Assembly: GCA_963277665.1 (NCBI GenBank)
Contig: OY728166.1
Span: 545,349,219-545,413,218, forward strand
Source: Viscum album
Lineage: Eukaryota; Streptophyta; Magnoliopsida; Santalales; Viscaceae
Direction of reading: 5' to 3'
DNA length: 64,000 bases
The translations under genes and the position numbers were made by a program. Of the stretch, positions 38,851 to 50,619 are shown piece by piece. Below the pieces are notes generated by a model that had not been told where the DNA came from, did no database searches, and saw only the letters and a list, made by a program, of their open reading frames with translations. Within the stretch, counting starts at the first letter, position 1. Every line of letters begins with the position of its first letter.

Positions 38851-39789
38851 CAATATCATTAGTCTCACTCTAAATTAATTTTTGATTTCTTACTATGCCT
38901 AAATCGTTCAGCCTTTAACATTCATGGTTTCCCATATATCAACAAAAGTGACTTTAAAAATAAAAAAATAATATTAATAGTATGGTTGTGGTTAAAAAAA
39001 TATTTCATTGAAATACCCAATGTTTATTTTTTTATTTTTTTGTTTACACATATGAGAACACCATTTAAAAAATTGATATTTAAATATGTAAATGTTTATA
39101 TCTCTATAAAAGTAATGTTTACATTTAATAGCTCACCTGGAATATATTTTTGGTAAATAGTAAAAACCTCATTGTTGTTTTAAAAAACTACACATGCGTT
39201 CCACTTGATAACTTAAATATTTATGTTTTCTTGTATTCTAATAACTAAATTGTCTAATTATATTTAGGTACACAAGAATTTCATTACTTTTTCCTAATCT
39301 ATTTACTAATATAGATAAAAATATAGAAGAATGTGTTCTGAGGTAGTTTTCTTTATTAATTTTCTTAAATATCAACTATTAGAATTATTTTATGAAAGGA
39401 AAATTTTAATTTTAATAAAATTATGACTACAAATGAGATTTCAGTGGGGGAGTATTATGCTTTTAGAATTTGGAAATATAATAATTGAGGTGTTAAATTT
39501 GTCTTACATGTTCACCAAATCTGTAACATTCACATGGAGATGAGTGATTAAATATTAGTTTTTATGATACTAATTATGCCACTAGCCCAGATACAATGTT
39601 TTTATCTGGTATATTGATATGAAGAGCTATATTAAGATTAAAATTTTATATATTGATTAAAATTATATATGTAAGGTGGTGATAGATCATCTTTCAGAGT
39701 TTGTAAAGGTAAAACATTTCCATTGATTTATTTTATCTCTTTTCATTTGAATACTATATATTTTAAATCAATAATATTTATTTTATGCA

Positions 39790-41000
39790 ATTACAGATGA
39801 CATTCCAATTTGAATAATAAAAAGCTATTAAGGAAATATGTAATATTTATTGGTGGTTAAATAGAGGTACTTTTAAACAAAAATAAAAAAAATTATGTGG
39901 TTGGAAGGATACAAAATGAAAATCCATTCCACAAGTATCTATTATTATATGAAGATAGATGGAATAATTTTTTTCCACCCAACATGATGAAATATTTCTA
40001 GAATAATAATTATATTTTATGATATTATAATATTATTATATACATATGTAATTACTAATTAGATTACTTCTAATATAATTGGCCTGTAGGTATTCTATAA
40101 ATACATCCAATGACAGAATTTATACCCTCATTCTTTATCATGTGGAGGGAATCATTTATAGAGAAAAAATGTTTGAGGTAAATTTGAAGCACTAAGAGCT
40201 CACTCCATTAGTGTTTCTGATGAGGTCCAATTTTTTCATCCATCTCCACCAACCCATTTTGAGAAATGGAAAATAGTGAGAAGAAAAAAAAAATATCTTA
40301 TATAGAATGATAAGAATGTAGATGAAATAATTTTATGTAAACAATTATTATTTTTCATGAATATTTGTAATTTATAAATTAACAAAACTAATATATCATT
40401 TTCATTTTTTATTTCAAGATGAACATCAGGGGCCTTCGATATAAAAAATTTTTATACCAGAGGGTAGGATGAACATCCTAGCCACTAGTTTAGGAATATC
40501 AGAACACCTCTACCGCATAAGAGTAAATAAGGTGGGTGTTAGTATTTTGAATGTTTTTAGTCATAAAAGTAATCAATCAAGAGACCAACAAATCGAAGCC
40601 TTAAAATCTCACCTTAGTGATATGAAATAGTCCATGGGACATCAAATTCAAGCAAAATTTCAATAGGCTACGATAGAAAATAAGATGAGATATTCATTAT
40701 CTACCCATCGTGCTCAGCCTGACTACTTAGATCCTCCACCTCCTCGCTTAGACCCTGCCTTATATGGTGAGTTTTATGTAGGAGATCATGATGTGCATTC
40801 TATAGTTCCCATAGTCATTCATTTTTTTGGGAACACTTTACATAGCCATTTTATTTATATGAACAAGGTTATTGTGTCTGTACATGGTATTATTGATCCT
40901 ACTACTCTACTACCACTCCCTACCATAGAGGTTACTATAGTTGGGGATTATATGTGTCACTATTTACTTCATCCATCGAGACTTATTTAGAATATTCGAT
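39790..41000 (+). pseudogene. CACTA second gene: En/Spm-type protein with DUF8039-like domain
   Basis: Exon-like pieces lie on the plus strand. One at 39,800-40,000 (YWWLNRGTFKQK, LCGWKDTK) resembles the front of plant En/Spm-type transposases. A second at 40,175-40,300 contains FEALRAHSISVSDEVQFFHP. From 40,465 a stretch reads MNILATSLGISEHLYRIRVN, matching the family's GRPEHPGRVR block, followed by a coiled-coil-like QIEALKSHLSDMK. The ORF at 40,685-40,990 ends in LLPLPTIEVTIVGDYMCHYL, which fits the DUF8039 signature (LLPVP--EITTVGEAVG--V). These proteins are thought to act with TNP2 in element-end recognition. Stops separate the pieces. Confidence 0.65.
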
Positions 41001-41469
41001 ACAGGGTATTTATTTTTTAAATATTAATTACATCTTATAGAAAATTACATATAATATTTTATAAAATTTATCTTTTATTGGTGTATCTAATATCTAATGA
41101 AATGGGATAAAGGAATCAAAATGTTTAGAAACAAACAACTATAGATACATCTGATATTTTCGATGAGTTCAAATGATTGTCTCAGTTTTCTTCTTAATTG
41201 TCTAATATATATACGTTTTAGATTTCATCTGACATATATGGAAGAGACTATCTATTTATAATATTTGGTGAAGATAACCTGGATTTATTTAATTTTGATG
41301 AGATCAACATGTTTTTATTACAATTTTTTTTTCAATGTAATTAAATTGATGTTTCAGTTTATATTTTATAAAATATTGACAGTTTAACATGACTAACTAT
41401 ATTAATTTTGTAATTATTATTTAAACCCACTACATGTTCTAAATGACACCATAATCAATTATGATTTTA

Positions 41470-41770
41470 TAGATCTAGAATTATTTTCAACGGTTGTCTT
41501 GTATGTATCTGATGAAAAGAGAGAGGCTTATAAATGTGAGAGATCACTGATGATGAATATTGAGTGTTGTTTATTTACATTTATTGATGGGTAAGAACAT
41601 AATCATAATTATTCACAAATGTTCATGATAATTCCCTTACATGTGAACTTTTTTGTTTTTAGGGGGAATTGGATGTTAGGCGTATTCTTACCAAATGAGA
41701 ACACATTATATTTGTTTTTTACATTATTAGGTGGTGTCCATATAAAATTATCCACCATATCAGGAAAGTA
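41470..41770 (+). pseudogene. Ulp1-like protease remnant of the CACTA element
   Basis: After a splice-acceptor-like TTTTTAG the plus strand reads GNWMLGVFLPNENTLYLFFT (41,665-41,725). It matches the HWxLxxI-x-P-x-x-x-x-VYxLDS core of Ulp1/C48 cysteine proteases carried by many plant CACTA elements. The catalytic His is replaced by Asn and the later Asp position by Thr, so it is inactive as read. An upstream piece near 41,480 (STVVLYVSDEKREAYKC) may be the preceding part of the domain. Confidence 0.5.
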
Positions 41771-42749
41771 AGTTCATATGATTTTTTATAGGATCATTAT
41801 TTTAAAATCTCTAATTTCTTACATGTATAATTAATTAATATATATGAAAATGTTGGTCATAGAAAATTTTTAAAAAGTCACATAGTGAAGCCAAATGAAA
41901 TACACTACGTGAAAGTAAAGGTAGTAATTTTTTATTGTATATTATATATATATAGGTTTTCATTATCAAGTTGATGTTTTATTAGCTTCAATGCCATCAT
42001 CAATAAGGACAGGTCAAATGTTCTAATTATGTTCTACAATTAGTTTATGAGATAATCACTATTGGGATAGTGGATAGTTTTGATTAGGTTAATAATATTG
42101 ATTATTTTATATTCTCTATCTTAGTTTTAATTTTATTAATCTTATATTATTCAATGTTATTGTAGATTTCCAATTATGTTGATTTTTACACTAAATATGA
42201 TCTCGACCATCATAGATCATTGTTTGTGTACTATTTGTTATGTCTGATTATGATTAAAGGTATATATATTACAATGTTTCTGATCCAAATTAAATTTTCC
42301 AAATAATTAGTCTTCTAAAAATAATAATTATTTTTTATAATAGGTGTTTGAACATAATTATATCAAATAGATGCTTCAATAATAACCCACATTGATCATG
42401 TTGTAAATTTCAGGTATGTTTTTCTAATTCTACTTTATAATACAAATGTATAGATAATTATTTTATTAACATTTAAAAATTATCTATTTTTTATATATTT
42501 TTAGTCCATGAAAAATAAAATTTTATTGATGTATACTGTATATCTATTACAGGGATTCTGAGTTTTTATGTGTTGTAATATTTTAAATTTTATAATTTTT
42601 TTATCTTTCAGAATATGTTTTTTTAAAAACCCATGATGGATCATTTAAAAATATTTGATCAGTTTATGGAAATGGTTTTTATGAAAACTAATACTGAAAA
42701 CTATTTTCCACATCAATTATTATAATAACGAAAATATAAAAACAATATA

Positions 42750-42829
42750 GATCACATTTTTGGCGTCGATTTCATAAAGAAACCAATATCGAAAATGTGA
42801 ACCAGAGTGGTTTTTAGTGTCAGTTCGTG
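42750..42829. repeat. CACTA right subterminal palindrome and terminus
   Basis: ACATTTTTGGCGTCGATTTC (42,755-42,774) faces its imperfect inverse GAAACCAATATCGAAAATGT across a few bases. It is followed by AGAGTGGTTTTTAGTGTCAG. The AGTGTC and GTCG words are typical of CACTA subterminal repeats. The true 3' terminus should be the TTTTTAGTG at 42,819 or the GTG at 42,829. Confidence 0.5.
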
Positions 42830-43359
42830 TGGGTATTTCTAGAAATACATTAATATAAGTATACTAAGTGGCTATGTGGTTCTATAAAATACATACCTAA
42901 TTATAAGAAAAACTAACAGGGTTTGTCAGGCCGGACGAGGCATAACCTAGTATAGTAATACATGCCTTACAGTGCACATGGTTTGACACTCCCGAGGGTA
43001 AACATAGGATAAATCACATTTTCTCTATAAACCGTTAGGAAGGATTTTCAAAGATGATGAAAATAAATATCCAAGGTTAAACATATTGTGTTTTTTATTT
43101 AATATATGTTTTCATAATTTGGAAATACTAGAAATGATATTATATGTAAACATTAGACCATGGAAGGTCCTATGTTGAAATAAAATGAATGAGGTATTTA
43201 TGTATTGAATTTGTATATTAAAATTATAGTTAAATGGATAATTATTGATTAAACATATTTCATGTATTTCCATTATATTAATTTGGTCAATTATATTAAC
43301 ATGGTTCTAAAACATAAAATCATATATGTTGGGTTATACCCCATCGATACCAGCAACAC

Positions 43360-43420
43360 AGCAGGACTTGATCCCATGATCGAATGGTGTAATGGGTTTG
43401 ATGCCAACCATATAACAAAA
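43360..43420 (-). repeat. tRNA-like segment in internal 3
   Basis: The minus strand reads ATGGTTGGCATCAAACCC (A-box side, about 43,393-43,410) and GATCATGGGATCAAGTCC (B-box side, about 43,364-43,381). It is the third copy of the segment found in internals 1 and 2, at the equivalent position upstream of the next LTR. Confidence 0.45.
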
Positions 43421-44764
43421 CAATTTACAGGTCAAAATTCCTTTTTTAGTTGAAAATATAGACGAATATATACTGATTAATATCCTTTTTTTCTTTTTAG
43501 GATTATAAATTATTTTATTAACCATAATAGTTTTATAAAATAGTTAGATTCACATAGTTGGACATGTCTCACTTTTATGGGCCATAAGATCCATTACAAA
43601 TCTATTTTAGTGCTTTAGGCATAAAAGTTGTTTTTTGGATATGCATTTCATGTAGTAAGTGATGAAATATAATTTGATCAAAGAACAACAAAAAGACGAA
43701 ATTTTATTTATATAAATATATTGGGTTAGTATATTTCTTTAAATTTATCGAAAGTAAAGGAATTTCTCAACACAGGGAAAAGGATGTTAAAAAAACATTA
43801 TCATAATACCCTAATATCTATTGAACCAAATGTCTTATAATTCATTGAAAATTCAAATATTTGAGTGCCTCACCTTTTTATTGAACATTACCATGATTTT
43901 GAATGATGACCTCAATCACTCCCCATAGATATTTACTATTTTCCTCCAACTATAAAGCATTACATGCCACTAATGTTCCCCTTTATAGAGACATAGTAAT
44001 ATGTTATTCCATGTGACCTTTTTACTTCACATTATCTATTTAATAGTGTATATTTTGAAAATAATTCTCATGATTTTGTATTAAAAACATCAAAATATCA
44101 AAAAATCAATCACCATGATTAAGTTTTAATTTTGATGGAATAATTTTTTTTGGTGGAGGGAATGTGACAATTGGGAATTCTAATGTAGGAACATTGGATC
44201 TGAAAGCATTTATGAAATAAAACAGAAAGAATGTAATGGGTTATAATATCCCTAGTATTTATAATATGTTCTATATTTTAAATATATTCAATATATTTTA
44301 TAGGTTTCAATGCACATGAAATAGAGTTGATGTATGTCCACGCCACATTGAGTTTCTTCAATAGCTTCCAATACACACAAAACCGAGTTTCACTAAACAA
44401 TAATTTATTAATAAAATTTACTTATCTAGTATAATATGTTATAAAAAACTTTTTTGAATATCATATATTAACATATGAAAATATATGAATTAAAAAACTA
44501 ATTCATTGGTTATAAAATAATTAGAAATGAATAAAATAACCAATTGAATATAAAAAAATATTTTTATAGAAAACTATTTTATGGTCACAGTGTTATTTTA
44601 TCCTAATTAATTAAATTAATTTAAATTAGTGATTTTAATTAATTTATTATATATATTATATATTCAATCAAATTGTTTGGATATCTATCCAATGTATTTG
44701 ATTAGAATAAGTTAAGAACAATCCCAATATTTCACATAAAAAAATTTATTTCATGAAGATATAT

Positions 44765-47700
44765 TGTAATTCCCCAGAACTATTTTGTCCAATACATTGC
44801 TGAATTTTGGTTTTTTAGGGTTTCTACGAGGTCATGGTGACACCTCCCCAATAAGTTTCCAAATTTACAATCCTATGAATAGTGTTTCCAATTTTATGAA
44901 CAATGTCACGGTGTCACAGAAACAGTGTGACATAAATGATTTCATATAAATGGTGTTATAGAAATGTTGTCACAAACACAGTGTGATAGAAAAAGTGTGA
45001 TAGAAAATGTGTGATAGAAATAATTTTGTAGTCATGGTGTGACAGAAAATGTGTCACACAAAAGGTGTCACAGTCACAGTGTCATAGAAACTGTGTGACA
45101 AAAACAGTGCCATAGAAACAGTGTCACATTCACGGTGTCATGGAAACAGTGTGATAGAAATGGTTTCACATAAATAGTGTCACAGTCATGGTGTGACAGA
45201 AACTCGGTCAAAGAAACAGTGTCACAGTCACGAGTTCACAAAAACAGTTGGATAGAAACTGTGTCACAGTCACGGTGTCACAAAAATAGTGTGATAGAAA
45301 CCGTGTCAAAGAAATGGCGTCACAGTCACGGTGTCACATAAATTGTGTGACAAAATGGTGTCAGAGAAACGGTGTCACAGACATGGTGTCACAGAAACGG
45401 TGTCACAGTCATGGTGTCACATTCACGATGTCACAAACACGGTGACACATACACAGTGTCTTAGATCATGAATTTTTTTTCTAGAACTGTTTCATTTTTC
45501 CTTCAACAAATTCCCAGATTTTCCCAATATTGCAGGTTTAATGTTTTTTTTGAAATTAAATTTATTAAAACCCTTGATTAAATGGATTTAAGACCTATTC
45601 AAAGCCCATAACCACAACATTAATTTTTCTAAGGCTCATTATGCTTTTACTTGGCCCAACCATGTGGTTTAGTGTGAGCCTCTAGTAATAGAAAATCCAT
45701 CGTTTCATAAACTGCTTCTCCATTAAATCTTCAAAAGGGACAACATATCTTTCTCTCTTGTTCTTCATCTTTGTTCTCTGGTGAAAGAAACACAACCCTT
45801 TACTTTATTCCCATAGGAGTCCAATGATAAAAAATTTCCCCATAGATTGGTTTACTTCGATGTTATTCTTTCTAAAAGTGAACCCTCTATTTTTATGAAA
45901 CCTAGAAGTATTTGTCAATCTTTGATATAATCAATGATTTATCATCATTTTTAGTTCATCTTCTCCTGTTTCACCTTTCCATATTATGTCATGTAATTTA
46001 CATGTTTCTAATTGATTTTCATAAGTTTCAGTTGGTGCGGTCGTGTCGTGATATCCTCGGGTGGATGTAGTTGACACGAGAGGAGGCGATCATGATCCAT
46101 TGTGTGGATCATTCTCAAACAAAGAATGTTAAGAACCCTTTGTGGTACATGATACATTGATTCTCTTTTCCTTGACATGCAACTATAGAGTTAGAATGTT
46201 TTAGTACACTGGATCACAATGTAATTCAAATATTATATATTTGAACCATAAACATAAATTGATATCGATCGTATGTTATTGCCTCTTATTTTTCTAGATA
46301 ATTTGATATCTATGATTTATTGGTTTAAATTTTCTTTCATGATGGAAATTGGTAATGAACGTAAACTGGGATTAATTGTAAATTAACTGTCAAGGATAAA
46401 TAGGAAAGTAAATAAATATGGTTCTTTTTTTTCTGTTTAACAAATTGAATCCGCAAGCTTGTAAAATTATTTGTGATATGTTACCGTTTAGGTTTCCTAT
46501 CATTGGAATCTATGAATAATAAATCCTTTAATCCAAGATGGATTAATGAATTAGTAGTTTGATTAAAAAATTTCCTTTAAGGGTTCCGAGTTACCCTTTT
46601 ACTTATTTAAGGGCCAAGATCCTAGTTGATATAATGTAGTTTTCCTACAGCTTGTGTTGTTATGTGAGTCTGGATGACTATTGTGATATGTGGGGGTAGG
46701 GAGTCCCATTGGTTGTGGAATAAATTGACTCCATGAGTGGTGAGACACATCAGTTTATTCATATGGGTGTCAGGGAGGACACTAGAGATGATGGAACGAG
46801 TTGGATGAGATAGTTTGGATGCATACAATTTCTTGTTGGTTTTTTATCTTCTTTAATTTCCCCACTTCTCAAGGAATCTAGTTTTCTAATACTCTTTACA
46901 AAATGGGTGAAGACGTTCAGGGTATTCCACATTATTTATATTTTTAGCTATTCGAGGGAGGATGAGTCTATGAACTTACTATATGTGGAAAAGACTCAAC
47001 AGGTAGTTCTTCTACTCTCAGTGTTGATACCCCATGTGTTTATTATCTTATAATTTTTTCTAGAATGCCTGAGAATATGGGAATGTAATAATGTTCTGAA
47101 TAAGTGATTGAATAAATGATGTTAACCCATGGGGTTGGAGCTTGATGGGGTAAAATTATGTGGTTACAATTTAAAGGAACGATGAACTTTAGGTTGATGC
47201 TAATGAAATATAATGTGGAAATTGTTAATGGTTAATTAATGTTTTAAAGAAAAAAATTTCGTAAAGTGAAACTGATATAAAAGGAAGGAACTAATGTAAT
47301 AAAACATTTAAATGATTTTGTGATTATAGGATACCTAGTAATAGAAGTGGGAGTCGAGTGTCCGAGAGACATTAGCTGCAGTTGAGTCTTAGACTAGGTT
47401 ATGCGCATAGTGTGGTTGTGAGATATAGTATATTTTAAAATTTTTGGGTTTCTATACAGTACACCATGCTGTCAGATAGGGAAATGAACACCCCTACAAT
47501 TCTATGACCTGGGTAGTGTTTTCCTCAAAATTCATGTGGGAGGATGGATGAAAGACTACCCCCTTTGTCCCCGCTCTCTTATCTTGGCATTTACTTGTGT
47601 TTGTAGGCACAGAGGTTAGTTTTTCCCATATATGGGTCTACACGACTATAATGGCTTCTTGTTATTTACCCACACATATTTTGGATATAGTTTTCTATGG

Positions 47701-48616
47701 AATACTATATGTGTAAGTTGTATAGGCTATTAAGGCTTGAGGATCCTTACACAGTGTGTAGGATGTAATGGCTTGAGGTATAATGCATGACACATGATAC
47801 ATATTATGTGTGTTGTGGTGGCTCTTGGAACCTACCTCGTTACATTGTTTAAGTAGACGTTGAGGTTTTATTTCACAAGGTGCATGTTGTGGTGCTTCGC
47901 CAAGGTGTCTGCTGGCATGCCTTTTTGTTGAGAGATGCTTACGATGTGAGATGTTAGGGGAAAGTGGAAAACCAATGGGGTTGTAGTAGTGGGATACCCT
48001 TGATATTCATTATTTTATTATACACTCTTGTATGCGTTACATGTTCAGAATATCCATGGTTAGGATGGGAACTTAGCATACATGTTTGGGTGATGTGTTA
48101 TTTTCACTTCTTGTTCATTGTTATTTATTATGATTTCCTTAATTTTTCATGAGAGGGTCTAGGGAGGATCCAACTGAGTATATTGTTATACTCACCCTAT
48201 GTATATATAAACTGTTTTTCTGGTCACTTGGAGTGGGATAGAGATCATACAGTTTTCTACTAGCTTGGGGTTACTAAATGTTTTTAGGCTTGTGGTTACT
48301 ACTGTTTTCTACATTCGTTTGTGTACTTGTAGTTTTTTCACCTTTTAGTTATAGTTGTTTTTCATGACATTACATATGTGTACTTGGGAATTCATTTATA
48401 TTTCAGTCTGATTTGTAGTTAGTTGGTGTGTATCGTATCTCTTTATTTTTCATGTTTTATCTTAGAGAATAATGCCTTCCATTTGTGTGTTTAATATACA
48501 CTGAGTGCTAGTTGCCAACCTATGGGCCAAATGAAGGTGGGACTCATGGATCATTATCTCCCTTTTCACATTTCTAAGCTTGGAGGGGTACACCATGTGG
48601 AGAGGGGGTCGTGACA
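44765..48616 (+). mobile_element. Chromovirus left LTR
   Basis: It runs from TGTAATTCCCCAG to GGGGGTCGTGACA, immediately followed by the primer-binding site. It holds a 14-bp minisatellite near its start (44,890-45,465). Blocks repeated in the right LTR include TTTCTCTCTTGTTC (about 45,750), the GATCATTCTCAAACAAAG area (about 46,105), GGATACCTAGTAATAGAAG (about 47,330) and the end region from CATTTGTGTGTTTAATATAC (about 48,480). ORFs at 46,622-46,828, 47,964-48,152 and 48,462-48,710 have no recognisable domain and recur only as LTR sequence. Confidence 0.85.
44890..45465 (+). repeat. 14-bp minisatellite in left LTR
   Basis: About forty tandem, diverged copies of a 14-bp unit with consensus near RGTGTCACAGAAAC. 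Common variants are GGTGTCACAGTCAC and AGTGTGATAGAAAC. The array begins about 130 bp into the LTR (U3). An equivalent array lies at the same place in the right LTR. Confidence 0.85.
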
Positions 48617-48619
48617 AAG

Positions 48620-48632
48620 TGGTATCAGAGCC
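48620..48632 (+). other. Chromovirus primer-binding site (initiator tRNA-Met)
   Basis: TGGTATCAGAGCC lies three bases after the left LTR end. It matches the plant initiator tRNA-Met complement for its first 12 bases and would prime minus-strand synthesis. Confidence 0.85.
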
Positions 48633-49019
48633 GGGTTGATGTACATGATGATGTTTTTTGTCAGGCACATGTGAGGTTGAATGTGTTGTTAGGGGAATAG
48701 TGTCAATCAAGTATGGAAAGTGATGTAGACACTTGAGAAAAGCTAAGGAATATGCGTTTTGGGATGCCTGTGATCTAATTCCTGGACCTTAAATTTCAAT
48801 TTTGCTACTAAAGGAGGTGATACTATTTTTAGTTTGGTAAAATAGGAAAGGATCATGCATCATTGATCTTTGTCGATGTGTTTAAAGGGGTAGAACATGG
48901 TAGTGGTTAACCTAAAATGAGTAAAAGAAAAAAATTAATTAATTAATGTTTTGTCTTCCATATTCAATTTTTATAAGCTCTAACTTGTTTTATTTTTATT
49001 GTTATGGCTGTAGATCGAC

Positions 49020-49990
49020 ATCCTTATCAGTATCATATAGAATATTTCCAAGAGGTTATGCATGCAGATTGCTGCAAGGTATAGGTTGACGATGACGACA
49101 CTTAGAGGAGGAAAGTACGAGAGTTCCAGCACTAGAGTATACAGAAGTATGAGAGATTTGTTTCATTTATAGTCACATAAGACTTTTTGGAGGAGGTTGA
49201 TATAGGCTTCTGTTTGATTCATACTCAAAGGTAGCACTCGGTTTCCTTGGTTGTGATGAAGCTGCATAGAGAAGTTAGGTAGTGGTGGTTCTTGATCCTC
49301 GGGGAATGGGAGGAGTCAGTTATCTCATGGGAGGATTTCTGAGAGATGTTTAGAGTCAAGTTTCTTTCTTCGACCACAAAGGGGTCCAGTTTCAAGGATC
49401 TTCTAACCATTTTAAAGGGGAGCTCCAGTTTGTGAGAGTTTGGAATCCATTTCATTGAACCTTTTACGATATTCTTCAGACCTATTTCCAGATGAGGATG
49501 CCAGGGCAAGTCATTTAGAGGAGTCCTTGCATCTAGAGATACCGCATCAAGTCACCCCATTTATGATGAAGACGTATCATTAGGTGTTGGAAAGAGCAGA
49601 GGTCATCGAGTGTACATTGTATAGAACGAAATCGTTGTGAGAGGAGAGTCTTCATGATTCCCCACAAAGCAGAGCTCTGGTATGGGGTTCTTTGTTTTCT
49701 AGGAAGAAGAGTTTCTGTCCTGCTGGGGGTAGGTCCCAGATCTCAACATCTTGTTTCTCTGAGGGCATATGATCTTCAACTATTCCAAGCAATCATGCAC
49801 TAGTTTTTCATGTTGTGGTTGAGGTCATAAACATCAATAGTTCCCAAACTATTTGTGCAGTCATCGTGCATTAGGTGTTCCACTCCATGTTCCTCCATTG
49901 AAGTAGTTCCTACCGAGGCAGTAGCAACATCATACACTATCTTTGGATTAGCAGAGGGAAGTTGGGGCAGGCTGAGGATTACCCAGTAAG
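49020..49990 (+). pseudogene. Chromovirus gag remnant
   Basis: The plus strand from about 49,250 to 49,480 reads, with stops, MKLHREVR, WWFLILGEWEES and VISWEDF, then MFRVKFLSSTT. It fits the Gag core pattern of plant Ty3/gypsy elements, A-x-WW-x-x-x-x, then SW-x-x-F-x-x-x-F-x-x-KF. A following KDLLTILKGSSS-EFGIHF stretch matches the L-x-QG-x-x-V-x-EY-x-x-xF segment. The CCHC knuckle expected near 49,900 is not readable. Gag would form the particle packaging element RNA. Stops and frame changes are frequent. Confidence 0.65.
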
Positions 49991-50039
49991 GCCCCCCTTC
50001 CTCAGAGAGGAGAGCACGACCCTAGTGGTGCTCTTTATC

Positions 50040-50470
50040 AAGGTCAAAGGGTCCATGGAGTCTGTTGTGGTTAGCTTCAAGATTTAGCGTTTCCATTTCT
50101 AGGTGATCCAAACATCATTAGAAGTAACCTTTTCTTCTTTTATATTTTGGTGTATGAATTGTTTTATTCAAGATAAAAACACTCCTTCATGTCACCTATC
50201 CTTTTCCATTAATTGGGACATGAGGTAGAGGGGCTTCCAGTGCCCTTTCAAGGGACTACGCCAGTTGTAGGTCGATGCAACTTGTTTGAAGTATGTAAAT
50301 ACAATGAGCTAGTGCCGGGGGATTAAAACACATGAGAATATAATCTATGTTTATGGATACAACTATATTATGTCATCATTGGCATGGATTGGTTGTATTT
50401 GGTGCAGGATATCGTGGATTGATTCTGGAGGCATGTTATGTTCTTCATTGATGATGGAGAGCCAAGGGAC
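50040..50470 (+). pseudogene. Chromovirus protease remnant
   Basis: The landmark is YYVIIGMDWLYL (about 50,365-50,400), matching the conserved DVILGMDWL near the C-terminus of the retropepsin domain in this lineage. VVVSFKI upstream (about 50,065) is a possible earlier piece. The active-site DSG-like triad is not recognisable. In active elements this aspartic protease cuts the polyprotein. Confidence 0.55.
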
Positions 50471-50619
50471 TTTTTCACTGAACGAGACCCTTGGATGGGT
50501 CAGAGTCATGTTCTGTACTTATCATCCATGATGGATGAGTGGATGTTTACTTCTTTATAGGTTCAATAGTTGGCATTTCCTAGGGTCATAGAAGAGTACT
50601 CTGATGTCTTTATAGAAGA

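Larger units (their letters stand above)
32780..42829 (+). mobile_element. CACTA (En/Spm-type) DNA transposon, about 10 kb, decayed
   Basis: The insertion interrupts element A internal 3. It carries remnants of both genes typical of plant CACTA elements: a TNP2-type transposase (about 34,195-37,000) and a second protein with En/Spm-type coiled-coil, DUF8039-like and Ulp1-like parts (about 39,790-41,770). Subterminal palindromic repeats occur near both ends (32,895-32,975 and 42,750-42,800). Terminal CACTA/TAGTG sequences are not cleanly preserved. The left end is placed at about 32,765-32,800, where similarity to internal 2 stops (a CACTTTTC lies at 32,797). The right end falls between 42,819 (TTTTTAGTG) and 42,829 (TTCGTG). 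No 3-bp target duplication could be fixed. Confidence 0.8.
32633..44162 (+). mobile_element. Element A internal region 3, interrupted by a CACTA transposon
   Basis: It starts with the best primer-binding site in the array (32,637-32,645) and ends with the purine tract GGTGGAGGGAA (44,152-44,162). Sequence at 32,633-32,770 matches internal 2 at 25,700-25,830, including an AAGGAATTTTT versus CAGGAATTTTT block. Sequence resumes at about 42,830 (GGGTATTTCTAGAAATAC) with the internal 2 equivalent near 25,838. The two parts sum to about 1.48 kb, as in the other internals. The right part holds the conserved block at 42,955-43,040 and the tRNA-like segment at 43,360-43,420. Confidence 0.65.
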
